Positions 35,690 to 46,433 are shown, counted from the first letter of the stretch. The stretch: DNA of 64,000 bases from Pseudomonadota bacterium (GCA_018240785.1 JAFEFC010000039.1:1-64000); one strand, 5' to 3'. Made by a program: numbers and translations. Notes: a model not told the origin generated them from the sequence alone.

Positions 35690-35895
35690 GCTCTTGCTCC
35701 TGAACATGAGTCAGGAACCAGATGCTGGTCACGTCGACCTCGCCCCTCCATCAACAATCCGGAATCAGCCGCGCCCGCAAAAATGGACTTGTTTGTGGAC
35801 TTAAAAGTCCCGGCTGTAGATGGATCGCAGTGGACCACGGCAGAACGTCAAAGAGAGGAAAAGTCCTTGTGTGGCAACGACTTGCAGACTCTCTT

Positions 35896-35917
35896 GGACT
35901 TCTGCGGAAGTCCGCAG
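35896..35917. repeat. Overlapping palindromes next to the ICE attachment site
   Basis: GGACTT (35896-35901) pairs with AAGTCC (35908-35913), and overlapping it CTGCGGA (35902-35908) pairs with TCCGCAG (35911-35917). They lie 11 bp from the tRNA-Gly CCA. They may form a tRNA terminator stem or be arm sites for the integrase or an excisionase. The motif GGACTT recurs at about 35,784 and 35,796 in the same gap. Confidence 0.55.
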
Positions 35918-35927
35918 AATGATGCGG

Positions 35928-35945
35928 TGGAGCGGGTGAAGGGAA
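35928..35945 (-). other. ICE attachment site, 3' end of tRNA-Gly
   Basis: The last 18 bases of the tRNA gene, ending in CCCGCTCCA, resemble the 18-bp att core of ICEclc, which also ends in CCCGCTCCA and is likewise the 3' end of tRNA-Gly. The integrase gene begins 239 bp away. The exact core length is inferred from that comparison; the partner copy is outside the window. Confidence 0.65.
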
Positions 35946-36002
35946 TCGAACCCTCGTCATCAGCTTGGGAAGCTGAGGTAATAGCCATTATACGACACCC
36001 GC
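35928..36002 (-). tRNA. tRNA-Gly (anticodon CCC)
   Basis: On the minus strand a 75-base cloverleaf can be folded: acceptor stem GCGGGTG/CACCCGC, an anticodon arm TCAGC-TTCCCAA-GCTGA giving anticodon CCC, a T-arm GAGGG-TTCGATT-CCCTT, discriminator T and an encoded CCA at 35928-35930. The D-arm is GTAT-AATGGCTA-TTAC. It lies between the integrase and ptsI and remains intact, since the ICE is inserted at its 3' end. Confidence 0.93.
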
Positions 36003-36081
36003 TCGACGGCTCCGTCGGCCAGGGCCGACACGAAACAGGCCGCCATTCTAATGGCCGGGCTGTGGCGATGCAATGCGGCTG

Positions 36082-37812
36082 TCAGAGCGCCAGCCGCTCC
36101 ACCGCCTCGCGCACGCGCGCCTGCTCGTCCATCTTCAGGATGCGCTGCACGCGCGGCGCGAGTTCGCCGAGGTCGGCGCGCAGCACCTGCTGCTTGATCT
36201 CGAGAATGTTCGACGGGTGCATCGAGAAGTTGCGCAAGCCCATGCCCAGCAGCAGCAGCGTGTATTCGGGGTCGCCGGCCATCTCGCCACACACCGATAC
36301 CGGCATGCCGAAGCGCGCGCCGGCCGAGATGGTGCCGGCGACGAGCTTGAGCACCGCCGGATGCAGCGGGTCATAGAGGTGCACCACCGCCTCGTCGGTG
36401 CGGTCGATGGCCAGCGTGTATTGGATCAGGTCGTTGGTGCCGATCGACAGGAAGGACAGGCGGCGGATGAACATGCCCAGCGCGAGCGCTGCGGCGGGGA
36501 TCTCGATCATGCCGCCCACCGGCACCGACTCGTTGAACTTCACCTTGTCGGCGCGCAGCTCGGCCTTCGCTTTCTCGATGAGCTTCAGCGTCTGGTCGAT
36601 CTCCTGCGCGTGCGCCAGCATCGGCACCATGATCTGCAACTGGCCATGTACCGAGGCGCGCAGCAGGGCGCGCAACTGGGTCAGGAACATCTTCGGCTCG
36701 GCGAGCGAGAAGCGTACGGCGCGCAGGCCCAGCGCCGGGTTCGGCTCGACGCGCGAGTGCGCGCGGTCCAGCGCCTTGTCGGCGCCCAGGTCGAAGGTGC
36801 GGATGGTGACGGGCTTGTCCGGCATCGCCTTCACCACTGTGCGGTAGGCCTCGTATTGCTCGTCCTCGTCGGGCAGCGCGTCGCGGCCCATGAACAGGAA
36901 CTCGGTGCGGTACAGGCCGATGCCGTCGGCCTTGACCGTCTTCACCGCCGCCATGTCCTTGGGCGTCTCGATGTTGCACAGCAGGTTGATGACCTCGCCG
37001 TCCAGCGTCGTCGCGCGCGTGTCGCGCAGGCGGTTGAGCTTGGAGCGCTCGATCTCCAGCTCGCTGCGGCGCAGGCGGTACTCCTCGACGATGTGCTCGT
37101 CGGGGGCGACGATGATGATGCCGCGCGTGCCGTCGACGATGATGAGCTCGTCGTCCTCGACCAGATCGCGCACATGGTGCAGGCCGACCACCGCGGGAAT
37201 CTTCAGGCTGCGCGCGACGATCGCGGTGTGGCTGGTCGGTCCGCCGACGTCGGTGACGAAGCCGGAAATGTTGTGGTCGCGGAAACCGATGGTGTCCGAG
37301 GGCGACAGGTCGTGGGCGACGATGATCGTGCCCAGGCCATCGCGGCGCTTGGGTGGCAGGTGGCCTGGGTGGCCCAGCAGCACCTTCACCAGGCGTTCCA
37401 CCACCTGCACCACGTCTGCCTGGCGTTCGCGCAGGTAGGGGTCTTCGATCTGGCGGAACTGGTCCACCAGGAGCTCCATCTGCTGCACCAGGGCCCACTC
37501 CGCATTGCAGCCGCGGGACTGGATGAGCTCGCGTGCCGTATCGGTCAGCATCGGGTCGGCCAGCATCATCATCTGCAGGTCGACGAAGGCGCCGACCTCC
37601 GAATGGGCCTGGCCCGACGTGGTGGCCGCCTTCAGGCCGACGAGCTCGCCCTGCACCGTCGCAATCGCGCCATCGAGGCGCTCGATCTCGTCCTTCAGGT
37701 GCTTGGGGGCAACGTGGTAGTGGTTGACCTCGAGCAGCGCGTGCGACACGAGGTGGACGTGGCCGATCGCGATCCCCTGGGAAACGGGCAGGCCGTGCAG
37801 GGTGAAAGGCAT
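36082..37812 (-). CDS. ptsI: PTS enzyme I (phosphoenolpyruvate-protein phosphotransferase)
   Basis: The 576-residue protein is a full-length enzyme I. It has the phosphohistidine site in GGPTSHTAIVARSL near residue 192, the HPr-binding N-terminal domain, and the PEP-binding C-terminal barrel with EFLFMGRDALP and the catalytic Cys in PVSVCGEMAGDP. It moves phosphate from PEP to HPr in the cytoplasm. It follows ptsH by only 4 bp. There are no sugar-specific EIIB/EIIC genes nearby, which points to a regulatory PTS, as usual in betaproteobacteria. Confidence 0.96.
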   Translation of the reverse strand: MPFTLHGLPVSQGIAIGHVHLVSHALLEVNHYHVAPKHLKDEIERLDGAIATVQGELVGLKAATTSGQAHSEVGAFVDLQMMMLADPMLTDTARELIQSRGCNAEWALVQQMELLVDQFRQIEDPYLRERQADVVQVVERLVKVLLGHPGHLPPKRRDGLGTIIVAHDLSPSDTIGFRDHNISGFVTDVGGPTSHTAIVARSLKIPAVVGLHHVRDLVEDDELIIVDGTRGIIIVAPDEHIVEEYRLRRSELEIERSKLNRLRDTRATTLDGEVINLLCNIETPKDMAAVKTVKADGIGLYRTEFLFMGRDALPDEDEQYEAYRTVVKAMPDKPVTIRTFDLGADKALDRAHSRVEPNPALGLRAVRFSLAEPKMFLTQLRALLRASVHGQLQIMVPMLAHAQEIDQTLKLIEKAKAELRADKVKFNESVPVGGMIEIPAAALALGMFIRRLSFLSIGTNDLIQYTLAIDRTDEAVVHLYDPLHPAVLKLVAGTISAGARFGMPVSVCGEMAGDPEYTLLLLGMGLRNFSMHPSNILEIKQQVLRADLGELAPRVQRILKMDEQARVREAVERLAL

Positions 37813-37816
37813 GGCG

Positions 37817-38086
37817 TCACTCTCCCTCGCCGAACTTGTCCGCGATCAGCGCAAGGATGGACTGCAGCGCCTGGTCGGCGTCGCCGCCTTCGGTTTCCAC
37901 GCTGATCGTGGCGCCGCGCGCTGCCGCCAGCATCATCACGCCCATGATGCTTTTGGCATTGACCCTGCGTCCGTTGCGCTCGAGCCAGACGTCGGAGGCG
38001 AAGCTGCTCGCCAGTTGTGTCAGCTTGGCCGAGGCGCGCGCGTGCAGGCCCAGTTTGTTGACGATTTCGGCTTCCGCCTTGGGCAT
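37817..38086 (-). CDS. ptsH: PTS phosphocarrier protein HPr
   Basis: The 89-residue protein has the HPr active-site His15 in NKLGLHARASAKL and the regulatory Ser46 in RVNAKSIMGVM. It receives phosphate from EI and passes it to the EIIA encoded upstream. Ser46 suggests control by an HPr kinase, which is not in this window. The gene sits in the order EIIA-ptsH-ptsI, 40 bp after the EIIA gene. The frame is open further upstream, but the ATG at 38086 gives exact HPr length. Confidence 0.96.
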   Translation of the reverse strand: MPKAEAEIVNKLGLHARASAKLTQLASSFASDVWLERNGRRVNAKSIMGVMMLAAARGATISVETEGGDADQALQSILALIADKFGEGE

Positions 38087-38126
38087 GTCCCGTTCTCCCC
38101 CTGTCTTATGTCGTTCTAGCCAGCTC

Positions 38127-38516
38127 TCAGCCTTGCTTGATGTGCAGCACGCCGTCACAGCCCCCCGACACCGCACGCTGCAGCAAGGTGGGCATGTCGC
38201 GATCGCGGTAGGTGAGCACGCGCAGCAGCATCGGCAGGTTGACGCCGGCGATGCCCTCGACATGCCCGGGCTGCAGCAGCTTGGCGGCGACGTTGCAGGG
38301 CGTGGCGCCATAGATGTCGGTCAGCACCAGCACACCCTGGCCGCTGTCGGCCCAGCTCAGCATCTGCCGCGCGGTGGGCAGGATGTCGAGCGGATCATCC
38401 TGCGCCGCGAGCCCGAGCTGCGCGATCTGCGGCGGGCGCTTGTTGAGCACGTGGCAGGCACACTGGATCAGCGATTCGCCGAGCGTGCCGTGGGTCACCA
38501 GGAAAATGCCGATCAT
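38127..38516 (-). CDS. PTS EIIA component, mannose family (regulatory PTS)
   Basis: The 129-residue protein is an EIIA-Man domain: His9 in IFLVTHGTLGESL is the phosphoacceptor, and TDIYGATPCNVAAKLL is the conserved core. Without EIIB, EIIC or EIID partners it should act as a sensor, reporting PEP/nitrogen status through its phosphorylation. In many betaproteobacteria this gene, ptsH and ptsI form the same trio after rapZ/hprK. It is the first of three leftward genes here. Confidence 0.92.
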   Translation of the reverse strand: MIGIFLVTHGTLGESLIQCACHVLNKRPPQIAQLGLAAQDDPLDILPTARQMLSWADSGQGVLVLTDIYGATPCNVAAKLLQPGHVEGIAGVNLPMLLRVLTYRDRDMPTLLQRAVSGGCDGVLHIKQG

Positions 38517-38832
38517 CTCGCCTCTCTCATCGTTGCCGCTGATTCTAGCCGATGGGGGGCGGCCCCGGGTTCGTCAGCACATCCGAACCGCCGCGGCTCG
38601 CGCGCGCTGCGTCTCGATCGCTCCAGCCGAGACGGCGGCGATCGGCTTGTGCGTCGATGCCGATGACAATGGCGCGCAAGAGAAGGCAGAATCCGCTCAC
38701 ATCCTGCCCCGATGCGCGCCGTAGCGTTGGCTCCGACGTCCGTGCGCCCGTGCCGTTGCTGTCTGCCGGCTGCCCGAGGGCGTTCCGCATCGCGGCAGCG
38801 CGCGTGGTCCACGCCTGCCATGGAAGGAGAGA
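38517..38832. promoter_or_regulatory. Intergenic region between EIIA and the RND operon
   Basis: The 316-bp gap separates two divergent operons and should hold promoters for both. The sequence is uniformly GC-rich, and no -35/-10 pair, palindrome or small gene could be supported. The only clear signal is AAGGAGA at about 38,824, the Shine-Dalgarno of the right-hand gene. The open frames here are shadows. Confidence 0.4.
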
Positions 38833-40251
38833 ATGATTCGCGCGTCGAATGTCTTCATGTGCGCCGCGTTGCTGGCCGCGGGCTGCGCCACCTATACGGC
38901 GAAGCCGATCGATCCCGGCGCCCAGCAGGCGGCGCTGGAGAGCCGTCGGCTGGACGCACCGGAACTTGCCGGCTTCATCGAGCGCGCAACGGGCAGGCAG
39001 CCCGATGCATGGCCGCCGAGGGCTTGGGGGCTCGATCCGCTCACGATGGCCGCCTTCCACTTCCAGCCCGATCTGGATCGCGCGCAGGCGCAGCGAAGGG
39101 CGGCAGAGGCTGCTGCCATCACGGCGGGCAAATGGCCGAATCCCACCGCCGGCCTCTCGTTCGAGCGCAACATGGACGCCCCGACGGGCCAATCGGCATG
39201 GACGCGGGGCTTCGCGCTCGGCGTTCCGCTGGAGACCGCCGGCAGGCGCGATATCCGCATCGAGCAGGCGCGCCAGAGCGCGCAGGCTGCACATTGGCGC
39301 GAAGCCGAGGCAGTGTGGCAGGTGCGCAGCCGCGTGCGCGCGGCGCTGCTGGCGGCCTATCCCATCGACGAGCCGCTGCGCCTGCAACGCGACCTGCAGC
39401 AGGACATCGCGCGCATCGTCGAGCGCCGCTTCGCCGCCGGCCTCGCGTCGCAGCCGGACCTCACGCAGGCGCGCCTCACGCTCGACCGTGCGGCGCTGGC
39501 CTTGAGCGAGAACGCGCAGCACGCAGCCGAGAGCCGGGCGCGGCTCGCCGCCGTGGTGGGCGTGCCGGCCACCGCGCTGCAGGGGGTGAAGCTCGACTTC
39601 GACGCCTTCGATCGCCTGCCGCCGGTCGCCGACCTGCCGTCGGTCGAGTTGCGGCGCGCAGCTCTCCTCAGCCGCGCCGACGTGCTCGCGGCGCTCGCCG
39701 ACTACGAAGTCGCCCAGGCAGCGCTGCAACGCGAAGTCGCCCGGCAGTACCCCGACATTTCGCTGGGGCCCGGTTACACCTGGGACGCCGGTCAGGTGAA
39801 ATGGTCGCTCGGACTTTCCCTGGTGCTGCCCCTGTTCGACCGCAACGAGGGGCCCATCGCCGAGGCGAAGGCGCGGCGGGAGGCGGCGGCAGCGAGTTTC
39901 CGCGCCGTGCAGGCCCGGGCCATCGCAGAGCTCGATGAGGCGCTCGCCGGTTATGGCCATGCGCTGGCCACGGTGGAGACGGCCGATGCCCTGCTGCGCG
40001 GCCAGCGCCGGACGGAGCGCGCGGCCGCTGCCGCCTTCCGCGCCGGCGAAGCCGATCGCCTGGCGTGGATGTCCGCACGCTATGAAACCGCCGTGGGCGA
40101 ACTCGCCGCCATCCAGGCGCGCATGCGCGCGCAGCAGAGCCTGGGGCGCGTGGAAGATGCCCTGCACCGGCCGCTGGCGGGCGGCGTGCCGGCGTTCGAG
40201 ACCGAGCGGATCACGTCGTCGAGACGGCAGCCTTCAGTGGAGTCGAGATGA
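38833..40251 (+). CDS. TolC/CzcC-family outer-membrane efflux lipoprotein
   Basis: The 472-residue protein has a lipoprotein signal (MIRASNVFMCAALLAAGC, Cys18) and the two repeated helical halves of outer-membrane efflux factors, with long Ala/Arg/Glu-rich helices and LGPGYTWDAGQVKWSLGLSL in the second half. It forms the outer-membrane channel of a tripartite pump with the next two genes. AAGGAGA lies just before the ATG. Its stop overlaps the adaptor start by 4 bp. The order is CzcC-CzcB-CzcA, which suggests metal export. Confidence 0.88.
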   Translation: MIRASNVFMCAALLAAGCATYTAKPIDPGAQQAALESRRLDAPELAGFIERATGRQPDAWPPRAWGLDPLTMAAFHFQPDLDRAQAQRRAAEAAAITAGKWPNPTAGLSFERNMDAPTGQSAWTRGFALGVPLETAGRRDIRIEQARQSAQAAHWREAEAVWQVRSRVRAALLAAYPIDEPLRLQRDLQQDIARIVERRFAAGLASQPDLTQARLTLDRAALALSENAQHAAESRARLAAVVGVPATALQGVKLDFDAFDRLPPVADLPSVELRRAALLSRADVLAALADYEVAQAALQREVARQYPDISLGPGYTWDAGQVKWSLGLSLVLPLFDRNEGPIAEAKARREAAAASFRAVQARAIAELDEALAGYGHALATVETADALLRGQRRTERAAAAAFRAGEADRLAWMSARYETAVGELAAIQARMRAQQSLGRVEDALHRPLAGGVPAFETERITSSRRQPSVESR

Positions 40252-41285
40252 AGAAAGGATTGTTCCTGCTGTTCGCCGCGGGTCTCGTCGCCGGCCTGGC
40301 CATCTGGGGCTTCGTCGAGGGACGCGAGGAAGTCGCTGCCGAGGCCGAGGTAGAGGGCGCGATCCCGATGCGGTCGCGCGTGCTCGTCCAGGTGGATGGC
40401 ATCGCGGTGGAGCTGGATGAGGAAGCCCGCAAACGTGCCGGCATCCGCGTCGCGAGCGTAAGGCTGGCGCACCGCAGCGGCGAGGTCGAGGCGCTGGCGA
40501 CGGTGCTGTCGCCGCAGGAGCTGATCGACCTGCGCAAGGCCGGTGCCGCCGCCCGTGCCGAGGTCGAGCGCGCGCGCGCGGCAGCGCGCGCCTCCCGGCG
40601 CGAATACGAGCGCATGAAGGCCTTGCACGGCGACGATTTCAACGTCTCGACCAAGGCTCTGGATGCCGCGCAGGCCCAATGGCAGGCCGACGAGGCGGCA
40701 GCGCAGGGCGCGGTCGTGGCCCAGGATGCGGTGACGCTCGGGGCGCGGCAGCGATGGGGCGCGGCGCTGGCTGCAGCGGTCGCGGATGACGCTGCGCGTT
40801 TCCGCCGCCTTGCCGACGGGCGGGAGGTGCTGCTGCGCGTGGCGGTGCCGGCCGGCGCGGCGCTGTCCGTGCCGCCGGCCACCGTGGGGGTGGTGGCCGG
40901 CGATGGCCAGCTACGCGATGCGGTCCTGATTTCGCCCGCACCGCAGGCCGATCCGCGCATCCAGGGGCCGACCTTCTTCTATGCCGCCGCGGCTGGGGGG
41001 CTGCTGCCCGGCACCACGCTTCCCGCCCGCCTGTTGGTCGGCGCCGAACGCAGCGGCGGCATCGTCCCTGCCGATGCGGTGGTGTGGTGGCAGGGCAAGG
41101 CCTGGTACTACGTGCAGGGCGACGCCGACCGCTTCGTGCGGCGCGAGCTGGTCGATGCGCAGCCGGTGGCTGAAGGCTGGTTCGTCGCGGCGCTGGAGGC
41201 GGTGCAGGTGGCGGTCGGTGGCGCGCAGATGCTGCTGTCCGAGGAGTTGCGCAGCCAGATCCAGGTCGGCGAGGAAGGCACATGA
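40248..41285 (+). CDS. RND efflux periplasmic adaptor (CzcB-like)
   Basis: The 345-residue protein has an N-terminal anchor (about 4-23), a lipoyl/hairpin region with a long Ala/Arg/Glu coiled-coil (about 100-170), and a beta-barrel and membrane-proximal domain (VVWWQGKAWYYVQGD). It bridges the inner-membrane pump and the outer channel. Histidine- or methionine-rich metal-binding segments are not obvious, so the substrate cannot be read from this subunit. It is coupled to both neighbours by 4-bp overlaps. Confidence 0.86.
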   Translation: MKKGLFLLFAAGLVAGLAIWGFVEGREEVAAEAEVEGAIPMRSRVLVQVDGIAVELDEEARKRAGIRVASVRLAHRSGEVEALATVLSPQELIDLRKAGAAARAEVERARAAARASRREYERMKALHGDDFNVSTKALDAAQAQWQADEAAAQGAVVAQDAVTLGARQRWGAALAAAVADDAARFRRLADGREVLLRVAVPAGAALSVPPATVGVVAGDGQLRDAVLISPAPQADPRIQGPTFFYAAAAGGLLPGTTLPARLLVGAERSGGIVPADAVVWWQGKAWYYVQGDADRFVRRELVDAQPVAEGWFVAALEAVQVAVGGAQMLLSEELRSQIQVGEEGT

Positions 41286-44200
41286 GGGACGGCCTGCACG
41301 CCGGCTGGCTTGCCGCCATCGTCGGCTTCTCGCTGCGCCATCGCGGCGTGGTGATGACGCTGGCTGTGCTGCTGGCCGCCTATGGCCTGTACATGCTCGG
41401 CGGCGCCCGCTATGACGTCTTTCCGGAGTTCGCGCCGCCCCAGGTCAATATCCAGACCGAGGCGCCGGGCCTGGCGCCGGAGCAGGTCGAAGTGCTGGTG
41501 ACCCAACCCATCGAGAACGCCATCAGCGGCGTGGCCGGCATCGCGGCGCTGCGCTCGCAGTCCGTCCAGGGGCTGTCGGTCATCACGATCACCTTCGATC
41601 CGGACAGCGACATCTGGCGCGACCGCCAGACGGTGAACGAGCGTCTGGCGGCGCTGGCGACGCAGTTGCCGCGCGGCGTGCAGGTGCCGGCCATGTCGCC
41701 GCTGACCTCATCGAGCAGCGTGGTGCTGACGATAGGCCTCACGTCGACGCGGCGCTCGCAGATGGACCTGCGCACCCTGGCCGACTGGACGCTGAAACCG
41801 CGCCTGCTGGCGGTGCCCGGCGTCGCCAAGGTGGCCATTTTCGGCGGCGAGGTCAGGGAGTTCCAGATCCAGGTCAGGCCCGAACGCCTGGTCAAGTACG
41901 ACCTGGCGCTGTCCGAGGTGCTGGACGTCGCGCGGCGTGCCATCGGCGTGCGCGGCGCAGGTTTCATCGACACCGCCAATCAGCGCATCGTCCTGCGCAC
42001 CCGCCTCCGCGCCGGTTCGACGGACGACCTGGCCCGCACCGTGCTGCGCCAGCAGGACGGCGCCAACCTCACGCTGGGCGATGTGGCCGACGTGCGCGAA
42101 GCGCCGGAGCCGCCCATCGGCGCCGCGCTGATCGGCGGCACGCCGGGCGTGCAGGTGATGATTTCGGGGCAGTATGGCGCCAACACGCGTGAAGTCGCCG
42201 AGGCGGTGGAGCAGGCGCTGGCCGGACTGCGCCCCAGCCTCGAGGGCCAGGGCGTCGAACTGCACGAGGATGTATTCCGGCCGGCGGACTTCATCGCCGT
42301 CGCCACCCGCAACGTCGCGCATTCGCTGCTCTTCGGCGGGATCCTGGTGGTCGTGGTGGTGGTGCTCTTCCTCTTCAACTGGCGCACCTCCGTCATCGCC
42401 CTCAGCGCCATTCCGCTCTCCCTGCTGGCGGCGACCACGGTGATGGCGCAGTGGGGCATCAGCCTCAACACCATGACCCTGGGCGGGCTCGCGATCGCCA
42501 TCGGCCTGCTGGTGGACGACGCCATCATCGTCGTGGAAAACGTCTACCGGCGCCTGCGCGAGCATCGCCACCGGGCGGACGGCACCCCGGCGCCGCAGGT
42601 GGTGCTGGCGGCGGTGCTGGAAGTGCGCAGCGCCGTCGTCTATGCGACCTTCATCATCGCCGTGGTGTTCCTGCCGGTGCTCACGATGCCCGGGCTCGCC
42701 GGGCGCCTGTTCTCGCCGCTGGGCACGGCCTACCTGCTGGCGACGCTGGCGTCGCTGCTGGTCGCCATCACCGTCACGCCGGCGCTGTGCCTCGCGCTGC
42801 TGCCGCGCAGCGCGCTGCCGGAGCGCGATGCCGCGCTCGCCGGCTGGCTCAAGGCGCGCTACGGCAGCCTCATCGCCGGCGTCGAGCGCCGCTATCGTGC
42901 GGTGATGGCGGCTGTCGCGCTGCTGACGCTGGCCGGGCTGGCGATGTCGCCCTTCTTCGGCGGCAGCTTCCTGCCCGAGCTCAAGGAGGGGCATTACATC
43001 CTGCACATGTCCGCGGTACCGGGCACGTCGATCGCCGAGTCGCTGCGCATCGGCCGCCTGGTGACGGACGAGCTCATGCGCGTGCCGGCGGTGCGTGCGG
43101 TCTCCCAGCGCGTGGGGCGCGCCGAGAAGGCCGACGACACCAACGGCACCCATTACAGCGAGATCGACGTCGCGCTGAAGCCCCTGTCGGGAGAGGAGAC
43201 CGAGCGTGCGCAGGCGGACATCCGCGCCGCCCTGGCCGGCATCCCTGGCGTGGGCTTCGCGCTCAAGACCTTCCTGACCGAGCGTGTCGAGGAAACGCTG
43301 TCCGGCTACACCGCAGCGGTGGTCGTCAACCTCTATGGCAACGATCTCGACACGCTCGACGCCGAGGCGCAGCACGTGGCCCGGGCGCTGGGCCAGGTCG
43401 CCGGCGCGGCCGAGGTGCAGCTGCAGTCGCCGCCCGGTTCGCCCGAGCTGGCCGTGCGCCTGCGCCCTGAGGCGCTGGCGCGCTGGGGATTCGATCCCGG
43501 AGAGGTGCTGGAGGCGGTGGAGACGGCCTTCCAGGGATCGGTGGCGGGCCAGGTGTACGACGGCAACCGCGTCTTCAACATCAACGTGATCCTGCCGCCC
43601 GCGGCGCGGCGCTCCATCGCCGACGTGCGCGCCCTGCCGCTGCGCAGCCCGGCCGGCGCCTACGTGCGCCTCGACCAGCTCGCCGACGTGTATGCCACAG
43701 CCGGCCGTTACGCGGTGCTGCACAACGGCGCCCGCCGGGTGCAGACCGTCACCTGCAACGTCGCCGGCCGCGACGTGGCGTCGTTCGTCGCCGAGGCCAG
43801 GACGCATCTGGCGAAGCTGAACCTGAGCCCGGGCAGCTACATCGAGTTCGGCGGCACGGCCGGTGCGCAGGCGGCCGCGATGCGCACGCTGCTCGTGCAT
43901 GCGCTGCTGGCGGCCGCCGCCATCGGGCTGATGCTGTGGATCGTGCTGGGCCGGCTGCGCAACCTCGCCCTCGTCCTGCTCAACCTGCCGTTCGCCCTCG
44001 CCGGCGGCGTGGTCGCGGTGTTCGCCAGCGGCGGCGGCATCTCGCTCGGCTCGCTGGTGGGCTTCGTCACGCTGTTCGGCATCACCCTGCGCAACTCGGT
44101 GATGCTGTTCTCACACTACGAGCACCTGGTGACTGTGGAAGGCATGGCCTGGAGCTGGGAAGCGGCCGCACGCGGTGCCATGGAGCGCCTGACGCCGATC

Positions 44201-44398
44201 CTGATGACCGCGCTCGCCACTGCGCTGGGCCTGCTGCCGCTGGCGATCGGCGGCGGCGACCCTGGTCGCGAGATCGAGGGGCCGATGGCGCTGGTGATCC
44301 TCGGCGGACTGTTCACCTCGACGGCGCTCAACCTGCTGGTGATGCCCAGCCTGGCCCTGCGCTTCGGGTGGTTTGCGCGCGACGGGCAGGCCGGATAG
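41282..44398 (+). CDS. RND transporter permease, CzcA/CusA-like
   Basis: The 1038-residue protein is a full RND pump: a first helix at about 20-38, two large periplasmic loops, and twelve predicted helices. Helix 4 contains GGLAIAIGLLVDDAIIVVENV near 400-420, with the paired Asp of the proton relay. This segment resembles the CusA/CzcA (HME) branch more than drug pumps, so heavy-metal efflux is likely but not proved. A late GSLVGFVTLFGITLRNSVML is typical of this branch. It ends the operon and converges with ybiT. Confidence 0.88.
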   Translation: MRDGLHAGWLAAIVGFSLRHRGVVMTLAVLLAAYGLYMLGGARYDVFPEFAPPQVNIQTEAPGLAPEQVEVLVTQPIENAISGVAGIAALRSQSVQGLSVITITFDPDSDIWRDRQTVNERLAALATQLPRGVQVPAMSPLTSSSSVVLTIGLTSTRRSQMDLRTLADWTLKPRLLAVPGVAKVAIFGGEVREFQIQVRPERLVKYDLALSEVLDVARRAIGVRGAGFIDTANQRIVLRTRLRAGSTDDLARTVLRQQDGANLTLGDVADVREAPEPPIGAALIGGTPGVQVMISGQYGANTREVAEAVEQALAGLRPSLEGQGVELHEDVFRPADFIAVATRNVAHSLLFGGILVVVVVVLFLFNWRTSVIALSAIPLSLLAATTVMAQWGISLNTMTLGGLAIAIGLLVDDAIIVVENVYRRLREHRHRADGTPAPQVVLAAVLEVRSAVVYATFIIAVVFLPVLTMPGLAGRLFSPLGTAYLLATLASLLVAITVTPALCLALLPRSALPERDAALAGWLKARYGSLIAGVERRYRAVMAAVALLTLAGLAMSPFFGGSFLPELKEGHYILHMSAVPGTSIAESLRIGRLVTDELMRVPAVRAVSQRVGRAEKADDTNGTHYSEIDVALKPLSGEETERAQADIRAALAGIPGVGFALKTFLTERVEETLSGYTAAVVVNLYGNDLDTLDAEAQHVARALGQVAGAAEVQLQSPPGSPELAVRLRPEALARWGFDPGEVLEAVETAFQGSVAGQVYDGNRVFNINVILPPAARRSIADVRALPLRSPAGAYVRLDQLADVYATAGRYAVLHNGARRVQTVTCNVAGRDVASFVAEARTHLAKLNLSPGSYIEFGGTAGAQAAAMRTLLVHALLAAAAIGLMLWIVLGRLRNLALVLLNLPFALAGGVVAVFASGGGISLGSLVGFVTLFGITLRNSVMLFSHYEHLVTVEGMAWSWEAAARGAMERLTPILMTALATALGLLPLAIGGGDPGREIEGPMALVILGGLFTSTALNLLVMPSLALRFGWFARDGQAG

Positions 44399-44441
44399 CG
44401 AGTGTGTGGAGCCTGGCCCCGCCGCGTTGCGGGCGCCCCGG

Positions 44442-46067
<1,626 letters not shown>

Positions 46068-46185
46068 GGAAGATCCTGTTTCTGCTAGAAAATCAAGCGC
46101 GGGATTATAGCTCAGAAGGGGGGTGGTTCTTGCCCTCGTTACGCTCGAGGTGCTAATCCGCGCCGGGCGGGACATTCCTTCCGCC

Positions 46186-46395
46186 GGCTGCGGAACTCGC
46201 CTTCGCTGCGCTCGGCTCAGACAGTCCTCGCTGGCTCCAGGAACATCCCACCCGTCGCTCAGGCCTGATGGTTTTCAGGCCGTCGAGAACCTCGGTCGTT
46301 GCGCCATGCGGGGTATTCGTGGAGGGGGCGAGGACTGTCTGAGCCCGAAGGGCGAGTTCCGCAGCCCCTGGAGCGAATACCCCGCATGGCGCAAC
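46186..46395. repeat. REP-like composite of inverted repeats
   Basis: GGCTGCGGAACTCGCC...GGCTCAGACAGTCCTCG (46186-46230) has a shorter inverted copy at 46329-46366. A second perfect 22-bp inverted pair, starting GTTGCGCCATGCGG, lies at 46298-46319 and 46374-46395 around copy two. The unit looks like a dispersed intergenic REP/MITE element. It fills most of the 366-bp gap between ybiT and trhP. No transposase gene is present. Confidence 0.8.
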
Positions 46396-46433
46396 TGAAG
46401 CACGAATCCACTGAAGGGACCGAACAAAATGAA

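Larger units (their letters stand above)
1..35945. mobile_element. Integrative and conjugative element (ICEclc/PFL_47xx type), right-hand part
   Basis: The stretch holds a nearly full set of ICE mating genes (RAQPRD, the TIGR03744-03758 families, TraG-N, DUF3742), a MobH relaxase and a P4-type integrase. The integrase lies next to the 3' end of a tRNA-Gly gene and reads inward. This is the layout known for ICEclc and PAGI-2, which insert into the 3' end of tRNA-Gly. Genes right of the tRNA are housekeeping. The left boundary and the second att copy are not in the window. Coupling protein, replication and partition genes expected in this family must lie further left. Extent to the tRNA is well supported; the exact crossover point is inferred. 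Confidence 0.9.

Noticed and set aside
41708-43900. A 730-codon open frame opposite the RND permease gene
   Set aside because: It is Arg/His/Gln-rich, has no motif and is antisense to a clear RND pump.
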